This document shows positions 32,543 through 40,883 of a stretch of DNA of 64,000 nt, piece by piece. The translations under genes and the position numbers were made by a program. The notes beneath the pieces are model-generated. The model had not been told where the DNA came from. It did not search any database and saw nothing but the letters and a program-made list of their open reading frames with translations. Position 1 is the first letter of the stretch, and the number at the start of each line of letters is the position of its first letter. The DNA comes from Sphingomonas zeae (GTDB lineage: Bacteria > Pseudomonadota > Alphaproteobacteria > Sphingomonadales > Sphingomonadaceae). The stretch is taken from the NCBI RefSeq assembly GCF_014197135.1, contig NZ_JACIFA010000012.1, positions 36,402 through 100,401 of the forward strand, given 5' to 3'.

Positions 32543-33013
32543 ATGACCCGGCGCCAGCGCATCGACAGCGCGGCGGGGGCGGTGGCGACGATGGCCGCAG
32601 CCGCGCGCGACCTGTCACCGCCGGTGCATCTCAAGATCCGGAAAGGCGACCTCCCGTTCTGGGATGCCGTCATCGCGGAGAAGCCGAAATCGGAATGGAC
32701 CGATTCCGACCTCGTCGTCGCGGCCAACCTCGCCCGCGCCATGGCCGACGCGGAGCGCGTCGCGGGCTATGCGGTGGTTGGCGGCGGCAACGTCAACGCG
32801 AAGAAGCTGCTGGACACGATCGACGTCAGTGACAAGCTCGCGCGCCGCATCGTGACCCTCCGCCGCGCGCTGGGCTTGGATAACCGAGCCAAGAACGGCG
32901 AGCAGCGCGACGTGAACAAGCGGCGCGAGCACGCCAACGATATCGAATCTGGTCACAACCCGCTTGCGGGCGATGGGGACAGCCTCCTGGCGAGGCCTGC
33001 CGGTAGCGCGTGA
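32543..33013 (+). CDS. Phage terminase small subunit (P27 family)
   Basis: 156 residues starting MTRRQRIDSAAGAVATMAAA, with KGDLPFWDAVIAEKPKSEWT and a helical DNA-binding core. It recognises the packaging site and loads the large subunit. It overlaps the large subunit start by 4 nt. Confidence 0.85.
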   Translation: MTRRQRIDSAAGAVATMAAAARDLSPPVHLKIRKGDLPFWDAVIAEKPKSEWTDSDLVVAANLARAMADAERVAGYAVVGGGNVNAKKLLDTIDVSDKLARRIVTLRRALGLDNRAKNGEQRDVNKRREHANDIESGHNPLAGDGDSLLARPAGSA

Positions 33014-34521
33014 CGCGCGGCGAGCGGGTCATCGCCTTCATCCATCGGTATTGCCTGGTCCCCGAAAGCAAGCTGGTCGGAAAGCCGATGCGGCTGGAGG
33101 AATTCCAGCAGCGCTTCATCCTCGATGTCTATGACAACCCGGTGGGCACGACGGAGGGTATCCTCTCCATCGCTCGGAAGAACGGCAAGTCCGGTTTGAT
33201 CGCCGCGATCCTGTTGGCCCACATCGCGGGGCCCGAGGCGCGGCTGAACAGCCAGATCGTCAGCGGCGCCCGCTCGCGTGAGCAGGCCGCGCTCGTGTTC
33301 AACCTCGCGGCCAAGATGGTCGCCATGTCGCCGGACCTGTCCCGGCTGATCCGCATCGTGCCATCGGGCAAGCGCCTGATCGGCCTGGCGCTGAATGTCG
33401 AATACAAGGCACTGGCTGCGGAGGGCTCGACCTCGCACGGCCTGTCGCCGGTGCTCGCCATCCTCGACGAGCTTGGCCAGGTTCGCGGCGATCACGACGA
33501 CTTCGTCGAGGCGATCGAGACGGCCAGCGGCGCATACGATGACGCGCTTCGCCTGATCATCTCGACCCAGGCGCCGACCGACGCCGACATGCTCAGCGTC
33601 AAAATCGACGATGCGCGGCGGTCCGGTGATCCGAAGATCATCTGCCACGTCTATGAGGCTCCGGCCGATTGCGACGTGCTCGACCCGGAAGCCCACCGCG
33701 CCGCCAATCCGGCGCTGGGCACCTTCCGGTCACAGGCTGAACTGCTCGCGGCTGCCGAGAAGGCGTCCCGCATGCCGTCGGCGGAGAACGGCTTCCGGAA
33801 CCTGTATCTTAACCAGCGGGTCAACCGGTTCTCGCCGTTCATCGCTCCCGGCGTCTGGCTGGCCTGCAATGGCGAGGTCGACGACGACGCGTTCTTTAAA
33901 GGGCTGGTCTTCGGCGGCCTCGACCTAGCCGAGACGACCGACCTTTGCGCGTTCGTGCTGGTCGCGTTCTGGATGGGCAAGTGGCACGTTAAGGCGTGGT
34001 TCTGGAAGCCTGAGGCCACGGTGCTCGATCACGCGAAGCGCGATCGCGTGCCGTATGACCGCTGGGTCAAGGACGGGCTGATCGAGACGACGCCCGGCGT
34101 CGCGGTTGACTATGAGCTCGTCGCCACCAAAATCGGCCAGATCACGGACGGCATGAACATCGGCCGCATCGGGTTCGACCGGTATCGGTTCAAGACACTC
34201 GAGGCCCAGATGGGGAAGCTGGGGATCACCCTCCCCTTTGAGCCCTTCGGCCAAGGCCACGTCAGCATGGCACCGGCCATGGACACCACAGAGATTGCGT
34301 TCCTCAACGGCCAGGTCGCCCATGGCGCCAACCCGGTGATGACGATGTGCGCAGCCAACGCCGTGGTCGAGAAGAACGCGGCGGGCGATCGGAAGCTGAA
34401 CAAGGCGAAATCGACCGGCCGCATCGACGGCATGGTCGCTCTCGTGATGGCGATGGGAGTGGCGGCGATGCAGACCAACGACGCCACGAACGCCGACGAC
34501 TGGATCGCGAGCCTTTCGTGA
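33010..34521 (+). CDS. Phage terminase large subunit (HK97 type)
   Basis: 503 residues from a GTG start. The ATPase domain has a Walker A-like SIARKNGKSGLIAAIL and Walker B ILDELGQVRGDHDDF; the nuclease domain begins FGGLDLAETTDLCAFVLV with the metal-binding Asp. It drives DNA translocation into the prohead and cuts at cos. Length is typical. The stop overlaps the portal start (GTGA). Confidence 0.93.
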   Translation: MTRGERVIAFIHRYCLVPESKLVGKPMRLEEFQQRFILDVYDNPVGTTEGILSIARKNGKSGLIAAILLAHIAGPEARLNSQIVSGARSREQAALVFNLAAKMVAMSPDLSRLIRIVPSGKRLIGLALNVEYKALAAEGSTSHGLSPVLAILDELGQVRGDHDDFVEAIETASGAYDDALRLIISTQAPTDADMLSVKIDDARRSGDPKIICHVYEAPADCDVLDPEAHRAANPALGTFRSQAELLAAAEKASRMPSAENGFRNLYLNQRVNRFSPFIAPGVWLACNGEVDDDAFFKGLVFGGLDLAETTDLCAFVLVAFWMGKWHVKAWFWKPEATVLDHAKRDRVPYDRWVKDGLIETTPGVAVDYELVATKIGQITDGMNIGRIGFDRYRFKTLEAQMGKLGITLPFEPFGQGHVSMAPAMDTTEIAFLNGQVAHGANPVMTMCAANAVVEKNAAGDRKLNKAKSTGRIDGMVALVMAMGVAAMQTNDATNADDWIASLS

Positions 34522-35813
34522 GCAGTCGGCGCACCTTTACCGTCGAGTACGATAGCGGGCTTGCCGAAGCCGAGCGCGCGATCGCCGGTGCCCATAAAGA
34601 TATCCTGCCCTGGCGCGGCGGTCAGATGTCGACCGAGAACGGCGACAACTTCGTCCGCAATCAGGTGACCGTCGCGGAGGTGCAGGACTGGCGCGCCGCT
34701 AGCGGACGCAACGCTCTGGGTCTTTCCGCCGTCTGGGCGTGCGTCAACCTGTTGGCAGGGACGATCGCCAGCCTTCCGCTCGTCGTCTATCGCACATCGC
34801 GCGATGGTATCCGGTCGGTTGCCCGGGATCATGCGCTGTACCGCGTGCTGCACGACAGCCCCAACTATGACGACACGGCCACCGACTTCTGGGAATTCGC
34901 CGTCGCCGGGCTGGAGCTGCAGGGCAATGCCTACGCGCGTATCAGCAAGACGGCTACCGGCGGAATCGGCTCGCTCGTGCCGCTCCGCCCCGATACGGTT
35001 ACGTCGCGTCGCCTGCCGGGCGGCGAGATCGAATATTCCTATTCGGCTAACGGTAAAAAGTTCACCGTCCCCGGGTCGCAGATGCTGCACATCCGCGGAC
35101 CGCTGGGCAATTCGCTCTCCGGTGCCTCAACCTTGGCAGTTTGCCGGGGTTCGTTCGATGCGGCGGTGTCCACCGATGCTGCCGCAGCTTCAATTTTTGC
35201 CAATGGCGTTCGTCCCTCCGGCATCCTGTCGGCAGGCGAGAATGTCGCCCTGACCAAAGAGCAGCGGGAGACACTGGAAACGCTGCTGACGGACAAGTTC
35301 GCGGGGGCATTGAAGGCGGGGCGGCCCATGCTGCTCGACCGGGGAATGAAGTGGCAGCAGCTGGACCTCAATCCCGAGGATGCCCAGATGCTCGAAAGCC
35401 GCCGCTTCGGCGTTGAGGAAATCTGCCGGATCTTCGGCGTGCCGCCTCACATGGTCGGCCATACCGAGAACAGCACGTCATGGGGCACCGGGCTGGAGCA
35501 GCAGACGCTCGGCTTCGTGAAGTTCTCCCTCCGGCGCCGTCTCAAGCGGATCGAGCAGGCGCTCGAAAAGCAGCTGCTGACCGATCGCGACCGCGCCGAG
35601 GGCATCACCATCGAGTTTAACCTGGAAGGCCTGTTACGCGGCGACAGCGCGGGCCGCGCCAGCTTCTATCAGTCCGGCCTCAACAACGGCTGGATGACCA
35701 TCAACGAGGTACGCCGACTGGAGAACCTGCCCCCGGTGCCGGGTGGGGATGAGCCGCGCATGCAGTCGCAGAACGTGCCGATTACCGCGACCGGTCAGCC
35801 GGTGAAGGAGTGA
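34518..35813 (+). CDS. Portal protein (HK97 gp3 type)
   Basis: 431 residues from GTG 34518, with ATG 34626 as a second possible start. Motifs include LSAVWACVNLLAGTIASLPL, YARISKTATGGIGSLVPLRP and RRFGVEEICRIFGVPPHMVG, characteristic of HK97-like portals. The dodecamer forms the DNA channel at one capsid vertex. Confidence 0.92.
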   Translation: MSSRRTFTVEYDSGLAEAERAIAGAHKDILPWRGGQMSTENGDNFVRNQVTVAEVQDWRAASGRNALGLSAVWACVNLLAGTIASLPLVVYRTSRDGIRSVARDHALYRVLHDSPNYDDTATDFWEFAVAGLELQGNAYARISKTATGGIGSLVPLRPDTVTSRRLPGGEIEYSYSANGKKFTVPGSQMLHIRGPLGNSLSGASTLAVCRGSFDAAVSTDAAAASIFANGVRPSGILSAGENVALTKEQRETLETLLTDKFAGALKAGRPMLLDRGMKWQQLDLNPEDAQMLESRRFGVEEICRIFGVPPHMVGHTENSTSWGTGLEQQTLGFVKFSLRRRLKRIEQALEKQLLTDRDRAEGITIEFNLEGLLRGDSAGRASFYQSGLNNGWMTINEVRRLENLPPVPGGDEPRMQSQNVPITATGQPVKE

Positions 35814-35815
35814 CC

Positions 35816-36445
35816 ATGCAGACCTTCGATTTCCCCCTGGAAGTGAAGGACGTCGGCGAAGACGGCCAGATCGAGGGCTTCGCAGCGGCGTATAACAATG
35901 TCGACCACGGCGGGGACATCATCCTGCCCGGTGCATTCGCCAAGACGCTGCGCGGCCGCAAGTCCCTCCCCATGCTGCTCTATCACGACGGTCGCCGCCC
36001 GGTCGGCGTGTGGAATGCCTTTGAGGACAGCGACCGCGGACTGAAGATCAAGGGCCGCATCACCACCGTGACGGCAGATGGGGCCGAGGCGCTGGCGCTG
36101 GTTCGCGACGGCGCGCTGGCCGGGCTGTCCATCGGCTATCGCTCGATCAAGGAACGCTACACCGACACGGCACGCGAGCTGATCGAACTGTCCCTGCTGG
36201 AAACCTCGCTGGTCGCGGTTCCGATGAACGACCGCGCGCAGGTGACCAAGGTCAAGCACATCGCAGGCGAAGGCAAGCTGCCGTCCCTCCCAGACTTCGA
36301 AGAGTTCCTGCGTGAGGCAGGCTTTTCGCGGACTCAGGCCACGGCAATCGCCGGTAAAGGCCTGTCGCATCTGCTCCGGGGTGAGCCCGGCGATGCACCC
36401 GGTGTCGACTTCCTGTCGGCGCTTTCGGCGGCCCTCGCCGCCTAG
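35816..36445 (+). CDS. Prohead protease (HK97 family, U35)
   Basis: 209 residues: AAYNNVDHGGDIILPGAFAK, LPMLLYHDGRRPVGVW with the catalytic His, and DGALAGLSIGYRSIK with the nucleophile Ser. It matures the prohead by removing the delta domain of the capsid protein. The alanine-rich C-terminal tail is usual. Confidence 0.92.
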   Translation: MQTFDFPLEVKDVGEDGQIEGFAAAYNNVDHGGDIILPGAFAKTLRGRKSLPMLLYHDGRRPVGVWNAFEDSDRGLKIKGRITTVTADGAEALALVRDGALAGLSIGYRSIKERYTDTARELIELSLLETSLVAVPMNDRAQVTKVKHIAGEGKLPSLPDFEEFLREAGFSRTQATAIAGKGLSHLLRGEPGDAPGVDFLSALSAALAA

Positions 36446-36470
36446 CTCACCTGACAACCTGGAGAATACC

Positions 36471-37766
36471 ATGCGCAAGCATATGATGCTGGTCGCGGCG
36501 GCCTCGCTGCTCGGCCCGATGACCTCGATCGAGCGCGCCCGCGGGCGCTATATGCGTGGCCCCGAAGGCCACCCCGAGACCAAGACGGCTGCCCAGCTGG
36601 CGGACGAAACCAAGACGCTGGTCGAGCGCAAGTTCGACGAGGTGAAGGCGATCGCCGAACGCGCGCTCGGCATGGCCGAGAAGGGCGAGAAGATGTCGCC
36701 CGAGGACAAGGCCAAGGCCGACGAGGCGCTGACGACCGCGAACGAGGTGAAGGGCGCCCTCGCCACGCTCGAGCAGAAGATCGCGCGCCAGGCGGAACAG
36801 GAGCAGGTCCACGCGTCGGCAGGCGAGCGCTTCGTCAATGACGAGCAGTTCAAGAGCTTCGCCGGTCAGACCCGCCCGCGCGGGCGCATCATCGTCGACG
36901 TGAAGGACATCACGTCGCTGACGACCGATGCCGCTGGTTCGGCCGGTGCGCTCGTCAACTCGGATCGCCGCGGCCTGCAGGTCGAGCTGCCGCAGCGCCG
37001 CCTCACTATCCGCTCGCTGTTGCTGCCCGGCAACACCACGAGCAACCAGATCGAATACGAGCGCGAGAAGCTGTTCACCAACAACGCCGCGCCGGTCGCC
37101 GAAGGCACGCTGAAGCCCCAGTCGGAGCTGCAGTTCGAAGACGCGACCGCCAATGTCCGCACCATCGCCCACTGGATGCGCACCTCGGTGCAGATCCTGG
37201 CCGATGCGGCGGGTTTGCAGTCGATCATCGATCAGCGTCTGCGCTATGGCCTGGCCTATGCCGAGGAGCAGCAGCTGCTCAACGGTTCGGGCACCGGGCA
37301 GAACCTGCTCGGCCTCGTCACCGCCGCCACCGCCTATGCGGCGCCGGGCAGCCTTACCGCGACCTCGCAGGTCGACATCATCCGTCTCATGATCCTGCAG
37401 GCGGCGCTGGCGGAATATCCGCCCAACGGCATCGTGCTGAACCCGATCGATTGGGCCGCGATCGAGATGCAGAAGGACGGCCAGGGCCGTTATCTGATCG
37501 GCAATCCGCAGGGCACGCTGTCGCCGACCCTCTGGGGTCTGCCGGTCGTCGCCACCCAGGCGATGGGCGTCGACAAGGCGTTGGTCGGTGCGTTCAATCT
37601 CGCCGCCCAGATCTTCGACCGTCAGGATGCCACGGTCGATGTCTCGACCGAAGATCAGGACAACTTCGTCAAGAACAAGGTCACGATCCGCGCTGAGGAA
37701 CGCCTCGCCATGGCGATCTATCGCCCGCAGGCGATCGTTTACGGCGATCTGGGCCGCGTCGCCTGA
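36471..37766 (+). CDS. Major capsid protein (HK97 gp5 type)
   Basis: 431 residues. The N-terminal delta/scaffold region (about residues 30-125) is a coiled coil (ADEALTTANEVKGALATLEQ). The HK97 fold follows from about SLTTDAAGSAGALVNSDRRG to the end (VTIRAEERLAMAIYRPQAIV). Cleavage by the prohead protease probably occurs just before the folded part. SD GGAG precedes ATG 36471. A terminator follows immediately. Confidence 0.94.
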   Translation: MRKHMMLVAAASLLGPMTSIERARGRYMRGPEGHPETKTAAQLADETKTLVERKFDEVKAIAERALGMAEKGEKMSPEDKAKADEALTTANEVKGALATLEQKIARQAEQEQVHASAGERFVNDEQFKSFAGQTRPRGRIIVDVKDITSLTTDAAGSAGALVNSDRRGLQVELPQRRLTIRSLLLPGNTTSNQIEYEREKLFTNNAAPVAEGTLKPQSELQFEDATANVRTIAHWMRTSVQILADAAGLQSIIDQRLRYGLAYAEEQQLLNGSGTGQNLLGLVTAATAYAAPGSLTATSQVDIIRLMILQAALAEYPPNGIVLNPIDWAAIEMQKDGQGRYLIGNPQGTLSPTLWGLPVVATQAMGVDKALVGAFNLAAQIFDRQDATVDVSTEDQDNFVKNKVTIRAEERLAMAIYRPQAIVYGDLGRVA

Positions 37767-37772
37767 TGATCT

Positions 37773-37801
37773 CGGGGGTGGCACATCGCCGCCCCCGTTT
37801 T
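37773..37801 (+). terminator. Rho-independent terminator after the capsid gene
   Basis: A 10-bp stem (CGGGGGTGGC / GCCGCCCCCG, one G-U) with a 5-nt loop and a TTTT tail, starting 7 bp after the capsid stop. It should reduce expression of downstream connector and tail genes relative to capsid. Confidence 0.8.
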
Positions 37802-37846
37802 CGCGAACGCCGCGAGCGGCGCTCCCGAAAGCGAAGGAGTAACACC

Positions 37847-38041
37847 ATGAAGGTACAGGCCATTCTGACCAAGCCGCTCGATGGGCAGCCCGAGGGCACG
37901 TCGGTCGAATACGAAGAGGCCGACTTCGACCAGCTGAAGGCAATGGGCGCGGTTCGCCTCGCTGCCGACAAGCCCGCCCCGGCTCCAGCCCCGGTGTCAA
38001 CCCCCGCCCCTGCGGCAGGCCAGCGTCGGGCGCGCGCGTAA
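37847..38041 (+). CDS. Small virion-associated protein, 64 aa
   Basis: MKVQAILTKPLDGQPEGTSV then EEADFDQLKAMGAVRLAAD with a Pro/Ala tail. GGAG precedes the ATG. Similar short proteins follow the capsid gene in many HK97-like phages and may be decoration or head-completion factors; the role is unproven. Confidence 0.65.
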   Translation: MKVQAILTKPLDGQPEGTSVEYEEADFDQLKAMGAVRLAADKPAPAPAPVSTPAPAAGQRRARA

Positions 38042-38045
38042 TCCT

Positions 38046-38612
38046 GTGCGCGTCTTCGTCATCACCCCTCCCGAGCCGGTCATCAGCTGGCAGGACGTAG
38101 ACGCGCATCTGAAGCTGGACGGTGATGTCGAGCAGGCCGCGCTGGTCGAGGCGCACATCGCTGCGGCCACCGGCCATATTGACGGCCCCGACGGCTGGCT
38201 GGGCCGCGCGATCGGCGTCCAGACCCTCGAAGCGCGCTGCGACACCCTCACCTGCGGCAGCTGCATCCGCCTTCCCTTCCCTCCGGTCATCGAGCTGGTC
38301 AGTGTGTCGTATCTCGATGCCACCGGCGTCGAGCAGATGGCCGACTTGGAAGACTTCGAGGTCATGGGGCGCGACCTGGTCGCATCCGGTGCCGAATGGC
38401 CCTGGCTTGGCGGATCGACGCGGCGCGAGGCCGTCCGCATCCGCTACCGCGCCGGGTATGAGACCATCCCCGCCCCCATCAAGGCAGCGATCCTGCTGAT
38501 GGTCGGCGACCTATACCGCAACCGGGAGACGGTCAGCGCGGGCGCGATGACGCAGGTGCCGATGTCGACCACCGTCGAGAACCTGCTGTCCCCGTTCCGG
38601 GTCTTTGGCTGA
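38046..38612 (+). CDS. Head-tail connector protein (HK97 gp6-like)
   Basis: 188 residues from GTG 38046. WQDVDAHLKLDGDVEQAALV and APIKAAILLMVGDLYRNRET are the two helical halves of the gp6/gp15 adaptor. It forms the ring below the portal. Confidence 0.85.
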   Translation: MRVFVITPPEPVISWQDVDAHLKLDGDVEQAALVEAHIAAATGHIDGPDGWLGRAIGVQTLEARCDTLTCGSCIRLPFPPVIELVSVSYLDATGVEQMADLEDFEVMGRDLVASGAEWPWLGGSTRREAVRIRYRAGYETIPAPIKAAILLMVGDLYRNRETVSAGAMTQVPMSTTVENLLSPFRVFG

Positions 38613-38950
38613 TGGACGCCGGTGCCATGGATCGCCGGGTCACGCTGCTGCGCGCCGGAACGGTCACCGATGATTATGGCGACGAGGTCGACGGCTTCGC
38701 GCCGCTTGCCACCGTCTGGGCATCGGTGAAGCCGTCACCCGGTACCGAGCGCCTCGCCAGCGCCGAGAACGCGGCCACCGCACCGACCGTCATCACCATC
38801 CGCTATTCCCGCAAGGTCGCCGACCTCAATCCGCGCGACCGCATCGAATATCCCGTCGGCTCCGGCCGTCAGTTCGACATCAAGAGCGTGGTCGAGATCG
38901 GGCGGCGTGAAGGTCTCCAGATCGCCGCCATCGGGCGGGCCGACGGATGA
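38612..38950 (+). CDS. Head closure protein (SPP1 gp16-like)
   Basis: 112 residues: AGAMDRRVTLLRAGTVTDDY and RIEYPVGSGRQFDIKSVVEI are the beta-barrel signatures of head closure/stopper proteins. It overlaps neighbours by 1 and 4 nt. Confidence 0.85.
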   Translation: MDAGAMDRRVTLLRAGTVTDDYGDEVDGFAPLATVWASVKPSPGTERLASAENAATAPTVITIRYSRKVADLNPRDRIEYPVGSGRQFDIKSVVEIGRREGLQIAAIGRADG

Positions 38951-39393
38951 CCGTGCGGGTCAAGGTCGAGGGCCTGCGCGACCTCGATCGGGCGCTCGGT
39001 CAGTTGAAACCCGCGCTTGCGAAGGGTGTGCTCCGGCGTGTCGCGGTTAAGGCACTGCAGCCGTTCGATAAGGCGTGGCGGGAAAAGGCCCCACACCTGA
39101 CCGGTAATCTGGAAGACTCGGGCGGCGTCGGCACCAAGCTGACGCGTCGCCAGGCGCAGATGAACCGGCGGCGTGAGGATCGCGACACCGTCGAGGTGTT
39201 CGCAGGTCCGAACGACCCGGCAGCCGTGCCAGAGGAATTCGGGTGGGAGAATGGGCGGGCTCAACCCTTCGTTCGCCCCGCTTGGGATGAGACCAAGCAC
39301 GAGGCGCTCGAAATCGTGAAGCGGGAGCTTGGCCCCGAGATCACGCGCACGGCCGAACGCGCCGCACGCCGCGCAGCAGGAGGTCGCCGATGA
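38947..39393 (+). CDS. HK97 gp10-like tail/neck protein
   Basis: 148 residues: VKVEGLRDLDRALGQLKPAL and NGRAQPFVRPAWDETKHEAL are typical of the HK97-gp10 family, which joins head and tail. Coupled by ATGA overlaps. Confidence 0.87.
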   Translation: MTVRVKVEGLRDLDRALGQLKPALAKGVLRRVAVKALQPFDKAWREKAPHLTGNLEDSGGVGTKLTRRQAQMNRRREDRDTVEVFAGPNDPAAVPEEFGWENGRAQPFVRPAWDETKHEALEIVKRELGPEITRTAERAARRAAGGRR

Positions 39394-39779
39394 GCATGAC
39401 GGCCGACCTTCGCGACCGGCTGAAAGCGGCAAAGGTCGCGGGCGGGCGTGTGTTTCGTGACGAGGCTACCCAGGGGGCAGCCCTGCCCTACGTCATCCTG
39501 CTGACCGCCTCCGATCCGCGTCCATCGACCTATGACGGGCGGCAGGCGTTGCGCGAAACGCGCGTGCAGTTTGATGTTTATGCCGCCAGCCGTGGCGATG
39601 CGGATGCCGTCGCGGACGCTCTGATCGCTGAAGCCGAACCGGCAGGCGCCGTCGGGCAGACCCGCTTTTCGCGGTCGTTCGTCAACAGCTCGCGAAACCG
39701 TTCCGACAAGCCCGCCAGCGGCGGGACCACCTTCATCACCTCGCTCGACCTCATGGTCTGGCATCAACCGGCCGTATAG
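39390..39779 (+). CDS. Tail completion protein (DUF3168)
   Basis: 129 residues with YVILLTASDPRPSTYDGRQA and TRVQFDVYAASRGDADAVAD, matching DUF3168/gp17-like tail terminators that cap the tail tube at the neck. Confidence 0.87.
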   Translation: MSMTADLRDRLKAAKVAGGRVFRDEATQGAALPYVILLTASDPRPSTYDGRQALRETRVQFDVYAASRGDADAVADALIAEAEPAGAVGQTRFSRSFVNSSRNRSDKPASGGTTFITSLDLMVWHQPAV

Positions 39780-39793
39780 GAGGGCCACCACCC

Positions 39794-40249
39794 ATGTCTG
39801 ATGCAATGATCGGGTTCGGTACCCGTTTCTTCATGGCGGCCACGGCGGGCGCCACGCCGCTGACCAAGCTGGCCGAAGTGACCAGCGTCGGTTTCCCGAA
39901 CGAACAGGTCGCCGAGGTCGAGGTCACGCATTACGAGAGCCCGAACCGCACCCGCGAGTTCATTCCAGGCCTCAACGATGCGGGCGAGATCACGATCGAG
40001 CTGAACTGGGTTCCCGGGTCGGACACCGACGCGCTGATCCAGGTAGCAAAATCCGATGGCAAGGTCCGCACCATGCGGATCGTCACCCCGGCCGATGACG
40101 ATGCCCAAATGTACACGTTCCCCGGTTTCGTCCGCGGCTATGAGCGCACCGCGCCCATGGATGACAAGATGACCGCGACCGTGACCATCCGTGTCGCAGG
40201 TGCGGTCGTCCAGGCCGCCGCGACGGCCGATCCCAAGGTGGTCGCATAA
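39794..40249 (+). CDS. Tail tube (major tail) protein
   Basis: 151 residues. AEVTSVGFPNEQVAEVEVTH and LNWVPGSDTDALIQVAKSDG match the siphovirus tail tube group. It polymerises around the tape measure. Its stop overlaps the chaperone start by one base. Confidence 0.88.
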   Translation: MSDAMIGFGTRFFMAATAGATPLTKLAEVTSVGFPNEQVAEVEVTHYESPNRTREFIPGLNDAGEITIELNWVPGSDTDALIQVAKSDGKVRTMRIVTPADDDAQMYTFPGFVRGYERTAPMDDKMTATVTIRVAGAVVQAAATADPKVVA

Positions 40250-40578
40250 TGGCGACGCCGATCGGAGGCGTGCGCTTCGAGGCGGGCGGGCGCACGCGCT
40301 CGCTCCGCTTCACCACCAACGCGCTGTGCATGGCCGAAGAGGCGTTGGACAAGCGGGTCATCGAGATCGCCACTGAACTCGAAATGGGCGTCGGCGTCCG
40401 CACGCTGCGCACTCTGTTCTGGGCGGGCGGCGACGACCAGCAGGCAACCATGGCCCAAGTCGGCGACCTGATCGACGAGATCGGCGTGCGCAAGGCGACC
40501 GAGCTGGCGCTTGATGCGTTCGCAGCGGCCTTCCCGGTCACGGAGGGCAAGGGCGGCGGCGAGGCAAACCCTCAGTAG
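40249..40578 (+). CDS. Tail assembly chaperone, short form (GTA gp10-like)
   Basis: 109 residues: GGVRFEAGGRTRSLRFTTNA and MGVGVRTLRTLFWAGGDDQQ are typical of the gene-transfer-agent family chaperone. Like lambda gpG it should bind the tape measure during tail assembly. The frame ends at TAG 40576-40578, directly after a canonical slippery heptamer. Confidence 0.85.
   Translation: MATPIGGVRFEAGGRTRSLRFTTNALCMAEEALDKRVIEIATELEMGVGVRTLRTLFWAGGDDQQATMAQVGDLIDEIGVRKATELALDAFAAAFPVTEGKGGGEANPQ
40566..40572 (+). promoter_or_regulatory. Programmed -1 frameshift site A-AAC-CCT
   Basis: In the reading frame of the chaperone the codons are GCA AAC CCT, giving the X-XXY-YYZ heptamer AAACCCT, with the zero-frame stop 4 nt later. 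Slippage by -1 reads TCA GTA GGC and joins the downstream frame to give a 210-residue fusion, the equivalent of lambda gpG-T. Purine-rich AGGG runs lie 13-22 nt upstream. Confidence 0.75.
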
Positions 40579-40598
40579 GCGGCGGCTGGCTGGAGGCT

Positions 40599-40880
40599 AT
40601 GTCGGAGTGGTGCTCGCTTGGGCATGACCCCGACAGCTTCTGGCGCAGGACGCCGCGCGAGGTGCGCGCGGTGCTCAAGGGTGATATCGCGCGACTGAAG
40701 CGGGAACGGGAAGACGCCGTCATCGCCGCCCGTTGGGCCGGGCTGTTCGCCCAGGCCGATCCGAAACATCACGACCGTCTGCTGAAGGACATCCTCGCAG
40801 ACCGAAAGGCTCCGCGCCTGCCCATGTCGGGCAAGCAGATCGGGGCGGCCATGCGCGTGTTCGCCGCAAGAGGGGGGTAG
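40599..40880 (+). CDS. Tail assembly chaperone, frameshift extension (T-like domain)
   Basis: Read mainly as the C-terminal part of the -1 fusion entered at 40572; ATG 40599 (GGAGG nearby) allows separate translation of 93 residues. SEWCSLGHDPDSFWRRTPRE and KGDIARLKREREDAVIAARW are typical of the second tail chaperone frame. The preceding codons (GGGWLEA) also look protein-coding, which supports the fusion. Confidence 0.8.
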   Translation: MSEWCSLGHDPDSFWRRTPREVRAVLKGDIARLKREREDAVIAARWAGLFAQADPKHHDRLLKDILADRKAPRLPMSGKQIGAAMRVFAARGG

Positions 40881-40883
40881 CCT

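Noticed and set aside
36447..38177. 576-codon minus-strand frame across capsid and connector genes
   Set aside because: Crosses a strong terminator and two clear structural genes; composition typical of antisense frames in GC-rich DNA.
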